IMG/VR virus record: IMGVR_UViG_3300045738_000129
Span: 1-20,497 of that record
DNA length: 20,497 nt
Strand: one strand, 5' to 3'
From: a virus
In this document: positions 1 through 10,200 of the stretch, piece after piece
How the letters are laid out: each line of letters begins with the position of its first letter
Position numbering within the stretch: position 1 is the first letter of the stretch
Translations under genes and position numbers: made by a program
Notes under the pieces: generated by a model
What the model was told of the DNA's origin: nothing
The model's input: the letters and a program-made list of their open reading frames with translations, nothing else
The model's database searches: none

Positions 1-1653
1 AGTACCGATTACTATGCGATAGCGTCTGCCAGCAACTAGTCCGCTTGCCACCGAATAATATAACCCACTTGTGCCGCTTGATGCTGAAGTAAATTGCAGA
101 ACATTGCTCGCAACACTAATGTCAGTTATGTTCCCGTCCGTATTCCAAACATAAGCGTCATTGAAATCATCACGGTCATCCGAGTCATTGCCGCTATCCG
201 TTTGTGGGGTTCCCCAGTTTTGGTCAGCAGCAGCAGCAACCTTCTCACTCCCATACCTCCCCGAAGAAACGTGCAGGGTTCCGCTGGGTGAGGTTGCGTC
301 TGCTCCTATGCCGACTGTGCCAGCCGCTACCCTCAACCCCTTGCTCATACTGAAGGCTTCTTCGCTGTCATCCCAAGTCAGCTTGCCGCCCCCCGTAACC
401 CCGGTCATGTTAATGATCGTATGATCTTCGTCTGTACCGCTGTTGATATAGATACCACTCGTACCATGCAAAGTGAGGAGAGCCGTCCCAGCCGCCCCAG
501 CTAGACCCAATTTTCCCATTTGGAAATCACCCGTCTCCAACAACTTGGCTGGCTCAACGGCATCGTCGGCTAGTTGGAGGGTGTCTATGCCATCATCCTT
601 AACGTCCAATGCTTCGCTAGTGAGCGCAAACCTGTCGGTGTTGTAGGCAAAGTTAATCGTATTGCTCGACTTCGTAAGGGGCGCAGCAGTTGATCCGTTG
701 GACGTTACGCTGATGTTTCCTACCCCGGTAAACTGGGTGAAGGAGATGGATGACTGACCGATACGGGCTGTGTTGGCAGTAAAGCCAAAGCTGGAGGTCA
801 TTACCCATCCAACATTAATATTATCTGTACCATGAGTGACGAACAGGAAGTCACCCTTGTTGATCTGATCTGTGTTCCTGTATTCCTTCCAAGGTTGATC
901 CCCAATAACGGTAGCAGAAGCACCGCTTTTGGCTCTGGTAAGCACCCAAGGACTGCTTCCATCTGCACCCTTGGCTGTTACATCATAGATACCATTCTCG
1001 TAGGCCTCACTATTAGTGGTATCCCCCGCCCCAGAGGAACCAAGTCCCTGCCATCTCACCAAGATACGGTCACCATTGGCGACTGCAACTCCGTCAATCG
1101 ATAAGGCTCCATTGGCATCTGCCGTAATCGTGGAGTTATAGATGGCTGTATTGCTAACTGGGTCTGGTGTGGCGTTGGCATAGGTGGCATCCTTGCTGCC
1201 TCCCTTGGTCTTAAATTGTCCAGCGTAAGTCTGTGATAAACGGCAAGGCTCAAGAATGTTCAACCCCTGAACCGCTGCATCGACATAAGATTTGGGAGTC
1301 GCATGGGTTGGGTCCGTAGGGGTTCCTACTGCAAGTACCCCGCCTGTCCCGTAGTATGGAATCTTGGCATCAACAGCCGTAGCTGATGTATCCATACCAT
1401 CAAGCGTAATGGCATCGACAGCCGTGAGATTTACCTGAGAGGCTGCTATAGCCGAATCGGTAGTCAGGATGGTGGCATATGTCTCTGTGCCTGCGTCTAC
1501 GGTGGATACCTTTGGAAACCCAGCCGTGGTATTAAAGTAAACATGACCCTTGCCTACATTGGTAGGGTCATCATCTGTTGCCTCCAGCCTGAAGTTCTTA
1601 GTCTGCCCACCTCCCGAAAAGGTGTAGCCCGTAAAGATTTTCTTTTCTGCCAT
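1..1653 (-). CDS. Distal tail fibre protein, 5' part (runs off left edge)
   Basis: The frame starts at ATG 1653, two bases after the stop of the anchor gene, and stays open for 551 codons to base 1, so the C-terminus is missing. The product looks like a modular phage tail fibre. Residues 119-132 carry TPKSYVDAAVQGLN, a segment very common in phage tail proteins. Residues 220-241 have the NGIYDVT ... PWVLTRA pattern of fibre repeat domains. Residues 445-462 have a GTVGIG ... SPSGTLHV element, typical of fibre shafts that often end in a self-cleaving chaperone; that end would lie outside the window. An acidic stretch (about 486-499) precedes a beta-rich segment that could bind a ligand. Its role would be receptor recognition, attached to the tail through the anchor protein encoded just before it. 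No strong ribosome site is visible, so translation is probably coupled to the upstream gene. The tail-fibre call is fairly sure; receptor and C-terminal fold are unknown. Confidence 0.85.
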   Translation of the reverse strand, partial: MAEKKIFTGYTFSGGGQTKNFRLEATDDDPTNVGKGHVYFNTTAGFPKVSTVDAGTETYATILTTDSAIAASQVNLTAVDAITLDGMDTSATAVDAKIPYYGTGGVLAVGTPTDPTHATPKSYVDAAVQGLNILEPCRLSQTYAGQFKTKGGSKDATYANATPDPVSNTAIYNSTITADANGALSIDGVAVANGDRILVRWQGLGSSGAGDTTNSEAYENGIYDVTAKGADGSSPWVLTRAKSGASATVIGDQPWKEYRNTDQINKGDFLFVTHGTDNINVGWVMTSSFGFTANTARIGQSSISFTQFTGVGNISVTSNGSTAAPLTKSSNTINFAYNTDRFALTSEALDVKDDGIDTLQLADDAVEPAKLLETGDFQMGKLGLAGAAGTALLTLHGTSGIYINSGTDEDHTIINMTGVTGGGKLTWDDSEEAFSMSKGLRVAAGTVGIGADATSPSGTLHVSSGRYGSEKVAAAADQNWGTPQTDSGNDSDDRDDFNDAYVWNTDGNITDISVASNVLQFTSASSGTSGLYYSVASGLVAGRRYRIVIGT

Positions 1654-1654
1654 T

Positions 1655-2338
1655 TTATCTAAATTCCGCTGTTGCTGATGCTGGTGACGATCCTGAGAAC
1701 GTCAGTCTGGTTACAGATGTGCTCACATGGGTCACCTCACAATCCAGTTGCACACCGGGAGTGCTCCCTTCAAATATCTGTACCACGGGATGGTAACCAA
1801 GATTGTGTGTCACATCATGCAATTGTTGTCCCCCCACTAGAGAGGTGGTAAACGATGTCCTAAGACGCGAGACATCATCAGAAAGCTGGTCAGGGATAGC
1901 AAGGATATCTTCACGGGTATCCGAGAGGTCATCCTCAATCTCCTGTTCCCTGAACAAGCTGTACCTATTGGAGTTATCAAGGTCAGCTTCTGTCAGGGGT
2001 GCTCCCCCTTGAAAGTCTACAAAGTGAGTCAGCTTAGGTGTGGCTCGCTTTACATAAAGATAATAAGTTGCCGTTGGCGTCAGGTTCATGTTGTTGGTTG
2101 AGGCAAACTCATGGCTAAGGTCCAAGGTATAATCGTTGCCAAGGGATAACGCCGAGACATCATCGGCATCTATGTCTGCCGTGAATGCCGTAAGGGTTTG
2201 ACTATTCGCAGAGATACGAAACTCAAGGTGAGTCTTGGCCAGATAACCAAAATTAATATTATTAGGATTACTGACTGTATGGGTCAGGACACCTGACTCA
2301 TTCGTTGTGGCTGCTGCGTAGTATCTGGAGTATCTCAT
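1655..2338 (-). CDS. Tail fibre anchor/adaptor, T7 gp17 N-terminal type
   Basis: This 227-residue protein matches the N-terminal tail-attachment domain of T7 gp17-type fibres. FGYLAKTHLEFRI (residues 30-42) corresponds to the gp17 'F-x-YLA-x-x-x-V' strand. RATPKLTHFVDF followed by LTEADLD (98-121) and EQEIEDDL (131-138) is the hallmark end of that domain. A short helical, coiled-coil-like stretch follows (about 128-160). The last 55 residues, with HNLGYHPVVQIFE at 178-190, resemble a small beta domain common at the ends of phage tail proteins. In T7 one long polypeptide holds anchor, shaft and tip. Here the anchor ends after 227 residues and the next gene supplies the fibre, so this product probably docks on the tail and carries a second protein. 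The start ATG shares an ATGA overlap with the preceding gene's stop. Confidence 0.9.
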   Translation of the reverse strand: MRYSRYYAAATTNESGVLTHTVSNPNNINFGYLAKTHLEFRISANSQTLTAFTADIDADDVSALSLGNDYTLDLSHEFASTNNMNLTPTATYYLYVKRATPKLTHFVDFQGGAPLTEADLDNSNRYSLFREQEIEDDLSDTREDILAIPDQLSDDVSRLRTSFTTSLVGGQQLHDVTHNLGYHPVVQIFEGSTPGVQLDCEVTHVSTSVTRLTFSGSSPASATAEFR

Positions 2339-5300
2339 CGAGTTAGAGAGAAGTTAAGATTCCTGCGCTGGGTAGACTTGTAACGAGAAAAGGCCTCCAA
2401 CAGTTCCGGGTATCTCTTAAGTGTCTCCATCTTTGATTTGGCCCTGTATCGCTGCATGATTCCACTAACCCATTTAACTCTCGGATCATCAGACCCAAGA
2501 GGCCATTCAGGTCTGTCCGAAAGCTCTGAAGCCTTTCGGTAAGTGCTGTGCCTGAACAGTTTCATTAAAGTTTCCCGTAATGTCCTGCCACTAATCTTGG
2601 TTTTTCCGACCCTCTCCTGCCAGTAATCATAGGCTGTTCGCTCATCTGAATCCTTAAAATCACGCATATCCAGAAAGGGCTGATTACTTAGCTTGGGGTC
2701 CATCGGTGTGAAGCCATAGTTTAAGAAGGCCAAGTTATCCAGTACCTCGTCATTCTTGATCGTGGCATAAGGGAATGGATTGAATAGTGATGAAGCTCTG
2801 GCAGCTAGGTTGTCATCCATTTTTGTGACAGGCTCTCCCATAAGGTTCCTTCGAGGCTCCACGCTACCGGCGAAGCCCGGAATCTGGGCTTTCATGGAGT
2901 CCATAAGATCATAGGTGGCCTTGACCATTGGATCGTCTGTCAAGGGGGTGAACTGAGAGAAAGCTTTTGGAATGTAGGAGGTTAGTTGTTTCTCCACCAG
3001 ACGATCAAAGTATTCCTGTTTACCGGCAGGATTCATCCCGGCCTGTAGAACAGTTGTCAGCCCCGCAAGATAACTCTTGTTAAGGATGTTGTTTGAGATG
3101 GAATAGACACCAGACAACATAAGGGTATGAGCCCACTCCTTGTCAAAGTCTCCCAAGCGATCTGCTTCCTCCAAGAATTCCGCGATATCTGCGGACATCC
3201 CCAAGACTGAAGCAAAAGGGTCAAGACGTTGGTAACTAATATATTTATTACCAACCTGAATTGAATAGGGCTTCCATCCGGTAGCCATTTTGGTTCTTCT
3301 TTGACGAGCGTCCTGTGGTCCAGCACCTGTAACAACCCCGCTTGCGGCTAAAAAACCTAATCCGGTGTACATGAACATACCTGTAGCGATTCTTCCGCGA
3401 GCTTCAGCCATCTTTATTGCGTCCCCACTAAGCATGTCGGCCTGATACCGCATGTGAAACCGTTTCATGAGCCCTCCGTTACCGGCCATCTTATCGATTG
3501 TCCCTTGACCCGGAGCAATTGGAAAACGTTGAAGGGGGAACTTCAGCAAGTTAACAGGGGTTCTAATAAACGGCATGAGTATCCGAAGGAACCCATGTCT
3601 TCCAACTATATCCTGAACCTCCTTCTGAACGGAAGTTGCAAAGGAACCCAGCCTTCCGTGCTCCTGCAAAACCTTAAAATCTTGATCTAGTTGCCTCGTA
3701 AACGTGACATCTTCAGCATTCTCCATAGCATAATCTGACAAGGTGGACCGCTTAGAGTCATAATTTTGATCGACATACTTGACTATAAAGTCATCTCTGG
3801 TTCCATATTCCTTTGGCAGAGGTTCCCCTGAATCGTTTGCGTGACGAACAGCTTGAGTATACATCGCCCAAGCTTCGTCCTCCAGAATGTCTGGGGTGTA
3901 TCTGGACCCGCTTTTTCTGACCAAACCCTGAAATCGTGTGCCAGCATAGTTAGACAACTGCTCTTTGGTAGCTCTGATGCCCTGCTTTTCGTAATGCTCA
4001 AAGCCTTCTGCCGTTAGACGAGCCATAGCTGAAGCCCTGAAGGATACCTGTTTGAAGAGCTCATCAGTAGAAATCATGAATCGACTTGGGAGTCGTATCA
4101 TTTTTCCAGCCCAGTTCATCATATCCTGCGCGAGTCTCCCAACGGGAGCCCCTAAGAATTCCGAATTAGCTATACCATCTGGAAGGATATCCCCTGTAAT
4201 GGCAACTTCAGGCTGCAAATCGAACAAGGCACTTCTGGATTCTAGGGTTGGCTTGCCGCTTCTAAAGGCCTTACGGGCTCCTGCCAAGGCTCCTGCTCCG
4301 TGTGTTGCCTTGCCAAAGACTGCCTTACGGCCTTCGTGATACGCCTCATCTCCGGCCCCCTTAATCCCGTGCCGTAGTTTATTCATCCCCAAAATAGTTA
4401 GTAACTTTAACGTTTCGGCGGTTATAATGGCACTATACAACAGGTTCTGTCTGAAATATTTCTTGGTATATGCGCTTCCTTGAGTGCCTAAAAGGCCCTC
4501 TAGTGGTTTCCATGTTAGGTGAAGAGCCGTGCCTATGGTGTTTACAGCTTGGGTTTTAAAGGAGCTCAAGATTGAATTCAGCCAGTATTCATTATGAATA
4601 TCAACTCCTGTAATGGTTTTATTAAGAAGCTTTTTAGCTCCTCCCATGCCAGCTTCAGTAGCCCCCATCCTACCGGCTTCCAATAGGTCTGCTGCCTCCT
4701 TGCCTTGATCTATAACAGCCTGAACCCTAGTCGCTAGTTTCTGTAATCCTTCCTTTCCACCCCCTCGGTTAATGATTTCCTCCCGCATCTTTTTCATGTT
4801 TCCGCCTAGATTCTTATCAATCTCCAGACTCTTATGAGCAGCCAAGGCCCGTCCCGTGGCGGTCCTTAGCTTTTGGAAGGCCGTGAGCTTTGCTTCCAGC
4901 TTTTTCAACTCACGAAGATACTCCACGAAAAACTTACTGCCCTTGGCTCCGTCTGCTATTTTCTTATTAAGCTTCTGGAAGTTGGTCATGGATACTACCT
5001 GATCAAGGCGATAGGCCCATGTGCGGATATAAAGCTCCTTCATCACGCTGGCGTCTTCCATCAGGGATTTTTCAACATCCTTTGCCGGGACCTTTAACTC
5101 TGGGAAGAGCTCCTTGTAATCTCCGTAACCCTTGCGGAACCTCTCCATAACCATTCGGGGATTCATGGAGTTAGTATCAGCAATATTATTAATGTGGTTT
5201 ATCACATCATTAATAAGATGATCCTTGGGGGTCATTGCTTGTGGGTCTGCAAGCCACCCGATTGCCTTGGCCAGTTGATCACTCTTCGGATCAACAAAGG

Positions 5301-7218
5301 TCTTCCTCATGTTAATCATAAAGAAGTGCATCAAGCGGGAAGAAAAATACTTCTGACCGGCATCAGTCAGGGTTCCATCAATGTTCATGACCTTGGTGGC
5401 CTTCAACAATAAATCATCCATTCCCTTGCCCTTGCCTTGGGCAGCTAACTCAAGCTGACGAGCTATGTACTTAGCATCCTTGGAACCACCCTTGAACAAC
5501 AGATCATCCATTATCTTCTGATCAACCGTGAGGTGCTCAAAGCCGGGGATGGCATCGAATTCATATTTCCAGAGATTTCCTATTCCCTTTCGTTTCAGGG
5601 TATTGGCAGCATGAATATCAAGCCTGTTCTGGTAGGCCTTCTCACCCTTGACCTTGGAGAATTTAATCTTGGCCTGATGTCTTGCTATTAACCACGCCTC
5701 GTATTCCGCAGCGTTGTTGAAGGCATCACGGGCTATCTTGCTTTTGCCATAACGAGGCGCACCCTTCTTGGTTACACCTAAGAATTCGGATGGCAACAGG
5801 TCACCCGTAACACCCCAAGCCTTGGCAACCAACTCCTGATTAACCAGAACCTCGGCATCGTTGGCCCCTCTAATTATAATATCTACAGCCTTGTTCCCCT
5901 TGACAGTCTTGGTAATGGGAGGTGCGAAATCACGGTTATGTAGGACAGGCTTGCCTTCATAGACAGCCGTGTTCAACCCTGTAGCTGGGTCTACTGGCCC
6001 ATCTCTGGGAACAAGATCATCATCCCACTTGTGTGGAACCAACTCTGTCTCCTCTGCTCTCGCATTCAGGTCACTCTTCTTTGCATCAACAGCATCTAAA
6101 GCTTCTTCATGTTTTGAGACTTCCTTGCTAAGTTCTGATTCCTCCTTGGCAACCTTGCCAAGAACTTCATCATCAATATTGGTATCCATGCGAACTTGCT
6201 TGCCGGGAGTGGCAAAACTAAGTTCTTCCTCTCCGATCTTAACCTTCTCTGCTTCGCTAAGACCCGCCTTTTCTGCCCTAGCTGCTGTTCGTTCGGCTCC
6301 CTTAATGGCTTTCTTGCTGCCTCCTTCGGCTCCCTTTATAAGCAGGCCATCCCTAAGCCAAGCCAGTTTGATGGACTGCCAGAACACATTAAAGAAACCG
6401 TTTAGAACAGCACCTTCAGTAGCATACATGCCCCGCCCACTAAGGTTGTGCCATGCCCTACCCATTCGGGTTGTTGTTTCAGCGGTAAGCTCCTCGTTGG
6501 TCATTCGTTCCCAACCGGGAATAGTCGTGATATCTCTGTAGGCATCCTGAAGCTCCGGGTTACTCTGGAAGAAGGACATCAATAAACTATGGTCCCCGTC
6601 GAAAGCCGAGAAATCCGCAATGTATCCCCTTAAGACACCATCAAGTGTATGAGCCTTTACTTTGCCGAAACTTGAAATACGATTTCCTGTTTTCCAATCA
6701 ATCCCCTTTCTGGCCAGTTCTCTCTTTCGCACACCCTGCGTAAACTTGTCGGCAGCTTTTGCTCCTCTAACAACCTTAAGACCTTTTGTGGTGGCCCCCA
6801 CTACAACTCTTCCAACAGGCCCACCAAGCGGTAAGCCGGTAACAAACTGTGTGATGCCGCTGGTTACATCTAGAAATATCTGACCACCCTTAGTGTCAGC
6901 CTGACGTCGGACCATCGGCTGAAGATCAAACCGGGACTCCTGTCCCGCTAAGTCACCCGGAACGTTGGCTATGTTGGTGATACCCTCAAAAGCACCATAA
7001 CCTATGGATGCGCCAAACTTTGTGAATGGACCCTCCTTGTTTCTGGCAGCAGCCCTCCAATCATATTCGCTATTGGTGTACTGCTCCTTGAGTCTCTGCA
7101 TGTTATTGAAGTTGCGCTGCTCTGTGCTAGTCGCTCTTCCATACGTTTGCGGCTCAAACCCAAAGTTGGGGAGACGGCCTTCCTTTTGAAGCTTCTGTAT
7201 TTGTGTCTGGTCGCTCAT
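2335..7218 (-). CDS. Giant internal virion / DNA ejection protein, gp16 position
   Basis: A 1627-residue protein in the place of T7 gene 16 (T7 gp16 is 1318 residues). Proteins of this class leave the virion first and line a channel for DNA across the envelope. Visible parts: a Gly-rich hydrophobic segment at about 108-148, a highly charged Ala/Glu/Lys helical region at 302-391, a hydrophobic helix near 922-945, a DELFKQVSFRASAMARL segment near 1050, and ILMPFIRTPVNLLKF around residue 1215. The last is a motif I associate with large ejection proteins of marine podoviruses. Another hydrophobic helix lies near 1273-1298. I see no transglycosylase motif of the kind found at the N-terminus of T7 gp16. 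Its ATG overlaps the upstream stop as TAATG, so expression is probably coupled. The role rests on position, size and the C-terminal motifs; the central 400-900 region is unrecognised. Confidence 0.8.
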   Translation of the reverse strand: MSDQTQIQKLQKEGRLPNFGFEPQTYGRATSTEQRNFNNMQRLKEQYTNSEYDWRAAARNKEGPFTKFGASIGYGAFEGITNIANVPGDLAGQESRFDLQPMVRRQADTKGGQIFLDVTSGITQFVTGLPLGGPVGRVVVGATTKGLKVVRGAKAADKFTQGVRKRELARKGIDWKTGNRISSFGKVKAHTLDGVLRGYIADFSAFDGDHSLLMSFFQSNPELQDAYRDITTIPGWERMTNEELTAETTTRMGRAWHNLSGRGMYATEGAVLNGFFNVFWQSIKLAWLRDGLLIKGAEGGSKKAIKGAERTAARAEKAGLSEAEKVKIGEEELSFATPGKQVRMDTNIDDEVLGKVAKEESELSKEVSKHEEALDAVDAKKSDLNARAEETELVPHKWDDDLVPRDGPVDPATGLNTAVYEGKPVLHNRDFAPPITKTVKGNKAVDIIIRGANDAEVLVNQELVAKAWGVTGDLLPSEFLGVTKKGAPRYGKSKIARDAFNNAAEYEAWLIARHQAKIKFSKVKGEKAYQNRLDIHAANTLKRKGIGNLWKYEFDAIPGFEHLTVDQKIMDDLLFKGGSKDAKYIARQLELAAQGKGKGMDDLLLKATKVMNIDGTLTDAGQKYFSSRLMHFFMINMRKTFVDPKSDQLAKAIGWLADPQAMTPKDHLINDVINHINNIADTNSMNPRMVMERFRKGYGDYKELFPELKVPAKDVEKSLMEDASVMKELYIRTWAYRLDQVVSMTNFQKLNKKIADGAKGSKFFVEYLRELKKLEAKLTAFQKLRTATGRALAAHKSLEIDKNLGGNMKKMREEIINRGGGKEGLQKLATRVQAVIDQGKEAADLLEAGRMGATEAGMGGAKKLLNKTITGVDIHNEYWLNSILSSFKTQAVNTIGTALHLTWKPLEGLLGTQGSAYTKKYFRQNLLYSAIITAETLKLLTILGMNKLRHGIKGAGDEAYHEGRKAVFGKATHGAGALAGARKAFRSGKPTLESRSALFDLQPEVAITGDILPDGIANSEFLGAPVGRLAQDMMNWAGKMIRLPSRFMISTDELFKQVSFRASAMARLTAEGFEHYEKQGIRATKEQLSNYAGTRFQGLVRKSGSRYTPDILEDEAWAMYTQAVRHANDSGEPLPKEYGTRDDFIVKYVDQNYDSKRSTLSDYAMENAEDVTFTRQLDQDFKVLQEHGRLGSFATSVQKEVQDIVGRHGFLRILMPFIRTPVNLLKFPLQRFPIAPGQGTIDKMAGNGGLMKRFHMRYQADMLSGDAIKMAEARGRIATGMFMYTGLGFLAASGVVTGAGPQDARQRRTKMATGWKPYSIQVGNKYISYQRLDPFASVLGMSADIAEFLEEADRLGDFDKEWAHTLMLSGVYSISNNILNKSYLAGLTTVLQAGMNPAGKQEYFDRLVEKQLTSYIPKAFSQFTPLTDDPMVKATYDLMDSMKAQIPGFAGSVEPRRNLMGEPVTKMDDNLAARASSLFNPFPYATIKNDEVLDNLAFLNYGFTPMDPKLSNQPFLDMRDFKDSDERTAYDYWQERVGKTKISGRTLRETLMKLFRHSTYRKASELSDRPEWPLGSDDPRVKWVSGIMQRYRAKSKMETLKRYPELLEAFSRYKSTQRRNLNFSLTR

Positions 7219-10200
7219 TATTTATTAATCATTAACTCAACCTCTTTAGCCATGAGTTCTTCAGCTATAAAGGACTCGATCTGAGGGGATGCCCTTAAGG
7301 GCAGAGCCAAGGGATGAACATTAAAATTCTTTAAGAACGGATGAGAATCAAAACCATCTGAAAGCACCATGCCTTTCAGCAAAGTGTTATAGGCACGGGC
7401 CAAGTCTGGACTCTTAAACTCTGCCTTCTTGCGCTCCTCCCAACTCTTGGAGGCTAAGAGAGGCTGACTACTATAGACATCTTTTCCCGGTAGGAGAGAA
7501 GGCGCAGCGACACCATCAACAAAGTGGACGCTATTTGGTTTTGACATCTTAACCACAACATCCTCCTTGCTGCCTCCACTTAAGAGATTAAAATATTGAT
7601 GAAAGCGGTCATCGAATTCCTTGCTACGAAAACGATCTGCTGTATCTGCCATACCGAATGTAAAGAGTTCTAACATATCAGCTAGGAACCCGCTTTGTCT
7701 CCTTTTGCCGCTTGTTGGTTCATAAAAATCTCCCCGTTGGCGTCGTTGTGCAACAAGAGGGGGAGGGTCGCCGCTGTCTGGTGACCAAGCTGGAACATCT
7801 GGTGAGACGCCCCCCCTTCTGCTCCTGCTCCTCGGAATCTTGGAAGATTCAGGAGCGTACTTCCAACGTGGATCATTAGGATGCCACACTTCATTAGCCT
7901 TAGCTTTAAAGTCTATGAAGGGATTAAACTTACGAGCCGAAAGCAAAGGCTTCTCATAACCCATGTCAGCCAAGGTAAGCTCAAAGGCCACGACCGTTTT
8001 CATAGGTCCAAAGCCCCCTGAAGCGTAGTCCTCTGACGTAGGCGACTCGTAATCAAACGGCACGAGAAATGTGCCGCTTTGTCCTACCATCCCCGGTGTA
8101 GAAGTATAAGGAAAACCCATACTAAAGGCTTTAGTAATCTGGTTACCTGATAGACCCGCATAGAGTCTGTAGAAATCTTTAAGAGTTACTCCATCTTCAA
8201 CATCCAAGCCTTCGTTTGCTATACGCTGATTGTTGGTGAGTATTGAGCGAACATGCCCCGCTTGTTGAGGAGAATATTCTTCACCAGCATATTGAAAATT
8301 CTTACCGGAAGGAACCTTGTAACCCGTGTCTGCCCATTGGTCAGACTCAAAGAAATTCTTAAACGTCTGATCCTTGATGGCCATTTGCTCTGCACCGGGA
8401 AGAGCATCAGTATCATGGGCAATCATGTCAGCCCTCCAAGCCTGTGAAGCCTTGCCTAGCTTGCGTATGGCGTCCTCCCTGATGTTGCGGTTATCGCTAA
8501 GGATTTGTATACCGCCTGCCGAGAGAACCCCTGCAAATTGTTTAAACCTTTTCCATTGGTCTGTCTCCTTGAGAGCGTCAAAAGCTGCTTGATCTCCCTC
8601 GGTTATCGCTTCGTTTAATGTGCTGAAGGTAGAATTTAGTTCCCCAAGTTCGGCCCAGTTGTCCACTATGCGAACCTCTGGAAAGGATATCCCCTCGTTA
8701 AACGGAAAGATTTCAATACTCTCCTCCCTGTCGCCTACCTCCATTGAGTATTGTCTGTTGAAAAAGTATGCGTCTCCATCAGAGTTGGTTAGATTTTTAT
8801 AATCAAAACTCTCGTGCTCCTTTATCAACCGGATATATTGGTTTTTAAGATTAAGCTTCTTGGCTACTTCTTCATGATATTTCTTGGCTTTTTCCGGGTC
8901 TTCAAGCTGACCACCTAATGACCTGACCATTTTGGCGTTGGCAACCAAGGCTGTGGAAAGATCGCGTTTAGTCTTATCAACATACTCACGAACCATCTGT
9001 TGTTCCTTAAGGAGCTCATCGCCTTTAGGACCCATGTAGGCTTCAACGGCAACATTGTGCTGTTGTCCTTCTGGAACAGAGAGTGTCTCTATGTCTTGCT
9101 GTGTGTTGCCTTCAAGGATTTTCCCGGCCGTTTCGCGGCTGTGGTCCCGCATGACTATGTGGGTCGAAGCCTGTGTATCTGCGGAAGACCCTTCATCAGT
9201 CGTGGTGGTTCGCGTTGAGCCATCCGGGTTTACGACGGAGTCGGCATCAGGAGCATTTGGATCAGTCCGTTGCTTAAGAAGGCCTGATTGGAGAGGAATC
9301 TGTGTATCCAGAAAACGTTCCAGCCCATCTTTAATCTCCTCCAAACCAAATTTATTAAACTCAACCGCTAGTTCAGTAGGATCAGTTATTCCCGTTGCTC
9401 TGGTTTTATCGAGCCAATTCTGAGCGAGCTTCGCTCTTTCTTTGGCCATCTCCGTAAGCAGCGCATTAACAGCCATGACTGCTGGAGCCATCTCTGCTAT
9501 ACTCGCACGAACAACTGCTCCTTCTGGGTGTAATAGTGCGCCAGCAGCACCGCCTATAGCAAATGGGTCCCCCGGTGTACGAATGTCTGACTTAGATTGT
9601 AGATAGAGATCGATGCCGTTCGTATAAAAATCTTCATCCTGCTTGCCCTTATTTATTAATATATCAAGATTCTGATACTGGGTTGGGTGTCCCGTCTCGG
9701 TGAAGATATACTTAACCTCTTGCTGTTCATCAATGCGACTTAGAAGAGCCCTTCCCGCTTGGTCTAACTTCTCGTCCCCATGAATGTTCTCAAAGATAGA
9801 GTTGCGTATCCACTCCTCTGCTCCCTTTGGAACTATACCCGTATTCTCCATTTCAGAGGAAATCTCTTTGTACTTGTTGTGAGTAAAGACAAGAGCTTCA
9901 GGGACAGCCTCGGTATCGGAGAAAAATTTTCTATCCAAAAACCCTCGCAACGCACCCTGCAACTGTAGTGTGCTCTTATTGTAATTAGGATGCCGTTGAC
10001 GGTATAGCTCCTCCAAGGTCAGGTAGGTTCCATCAGCTTTCGGATAGGCCCCGCCTTCCTTGCTCTCTATTGTTGGATCATCTATTGGAACGTGGGCCTG
10101 TGGGTCAGCCATCAGGCGTCTAAGAAAAAGGTCCTTGTTCAGGCCCCCGCCAATAATCAGCGGCATATACTGATCCCTAAAAGAACCAGCGATACTCTGT

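Noticed and set aside
94-1104. Several plus-strand open frames of 65-90 codons near the left edge
   Set aside because: They lie opposite the continuous minus-strand fibre frame, which has recognisable tail-fibre motifs throughout.
5969-6541. 190-codon open frame on the plus strand
   Set aside because: It is antisense to the gp16-position gene, with a Ser/Leu/Pro-rich composition typical of a reverse-frame shadow, and has no recognisable motif.
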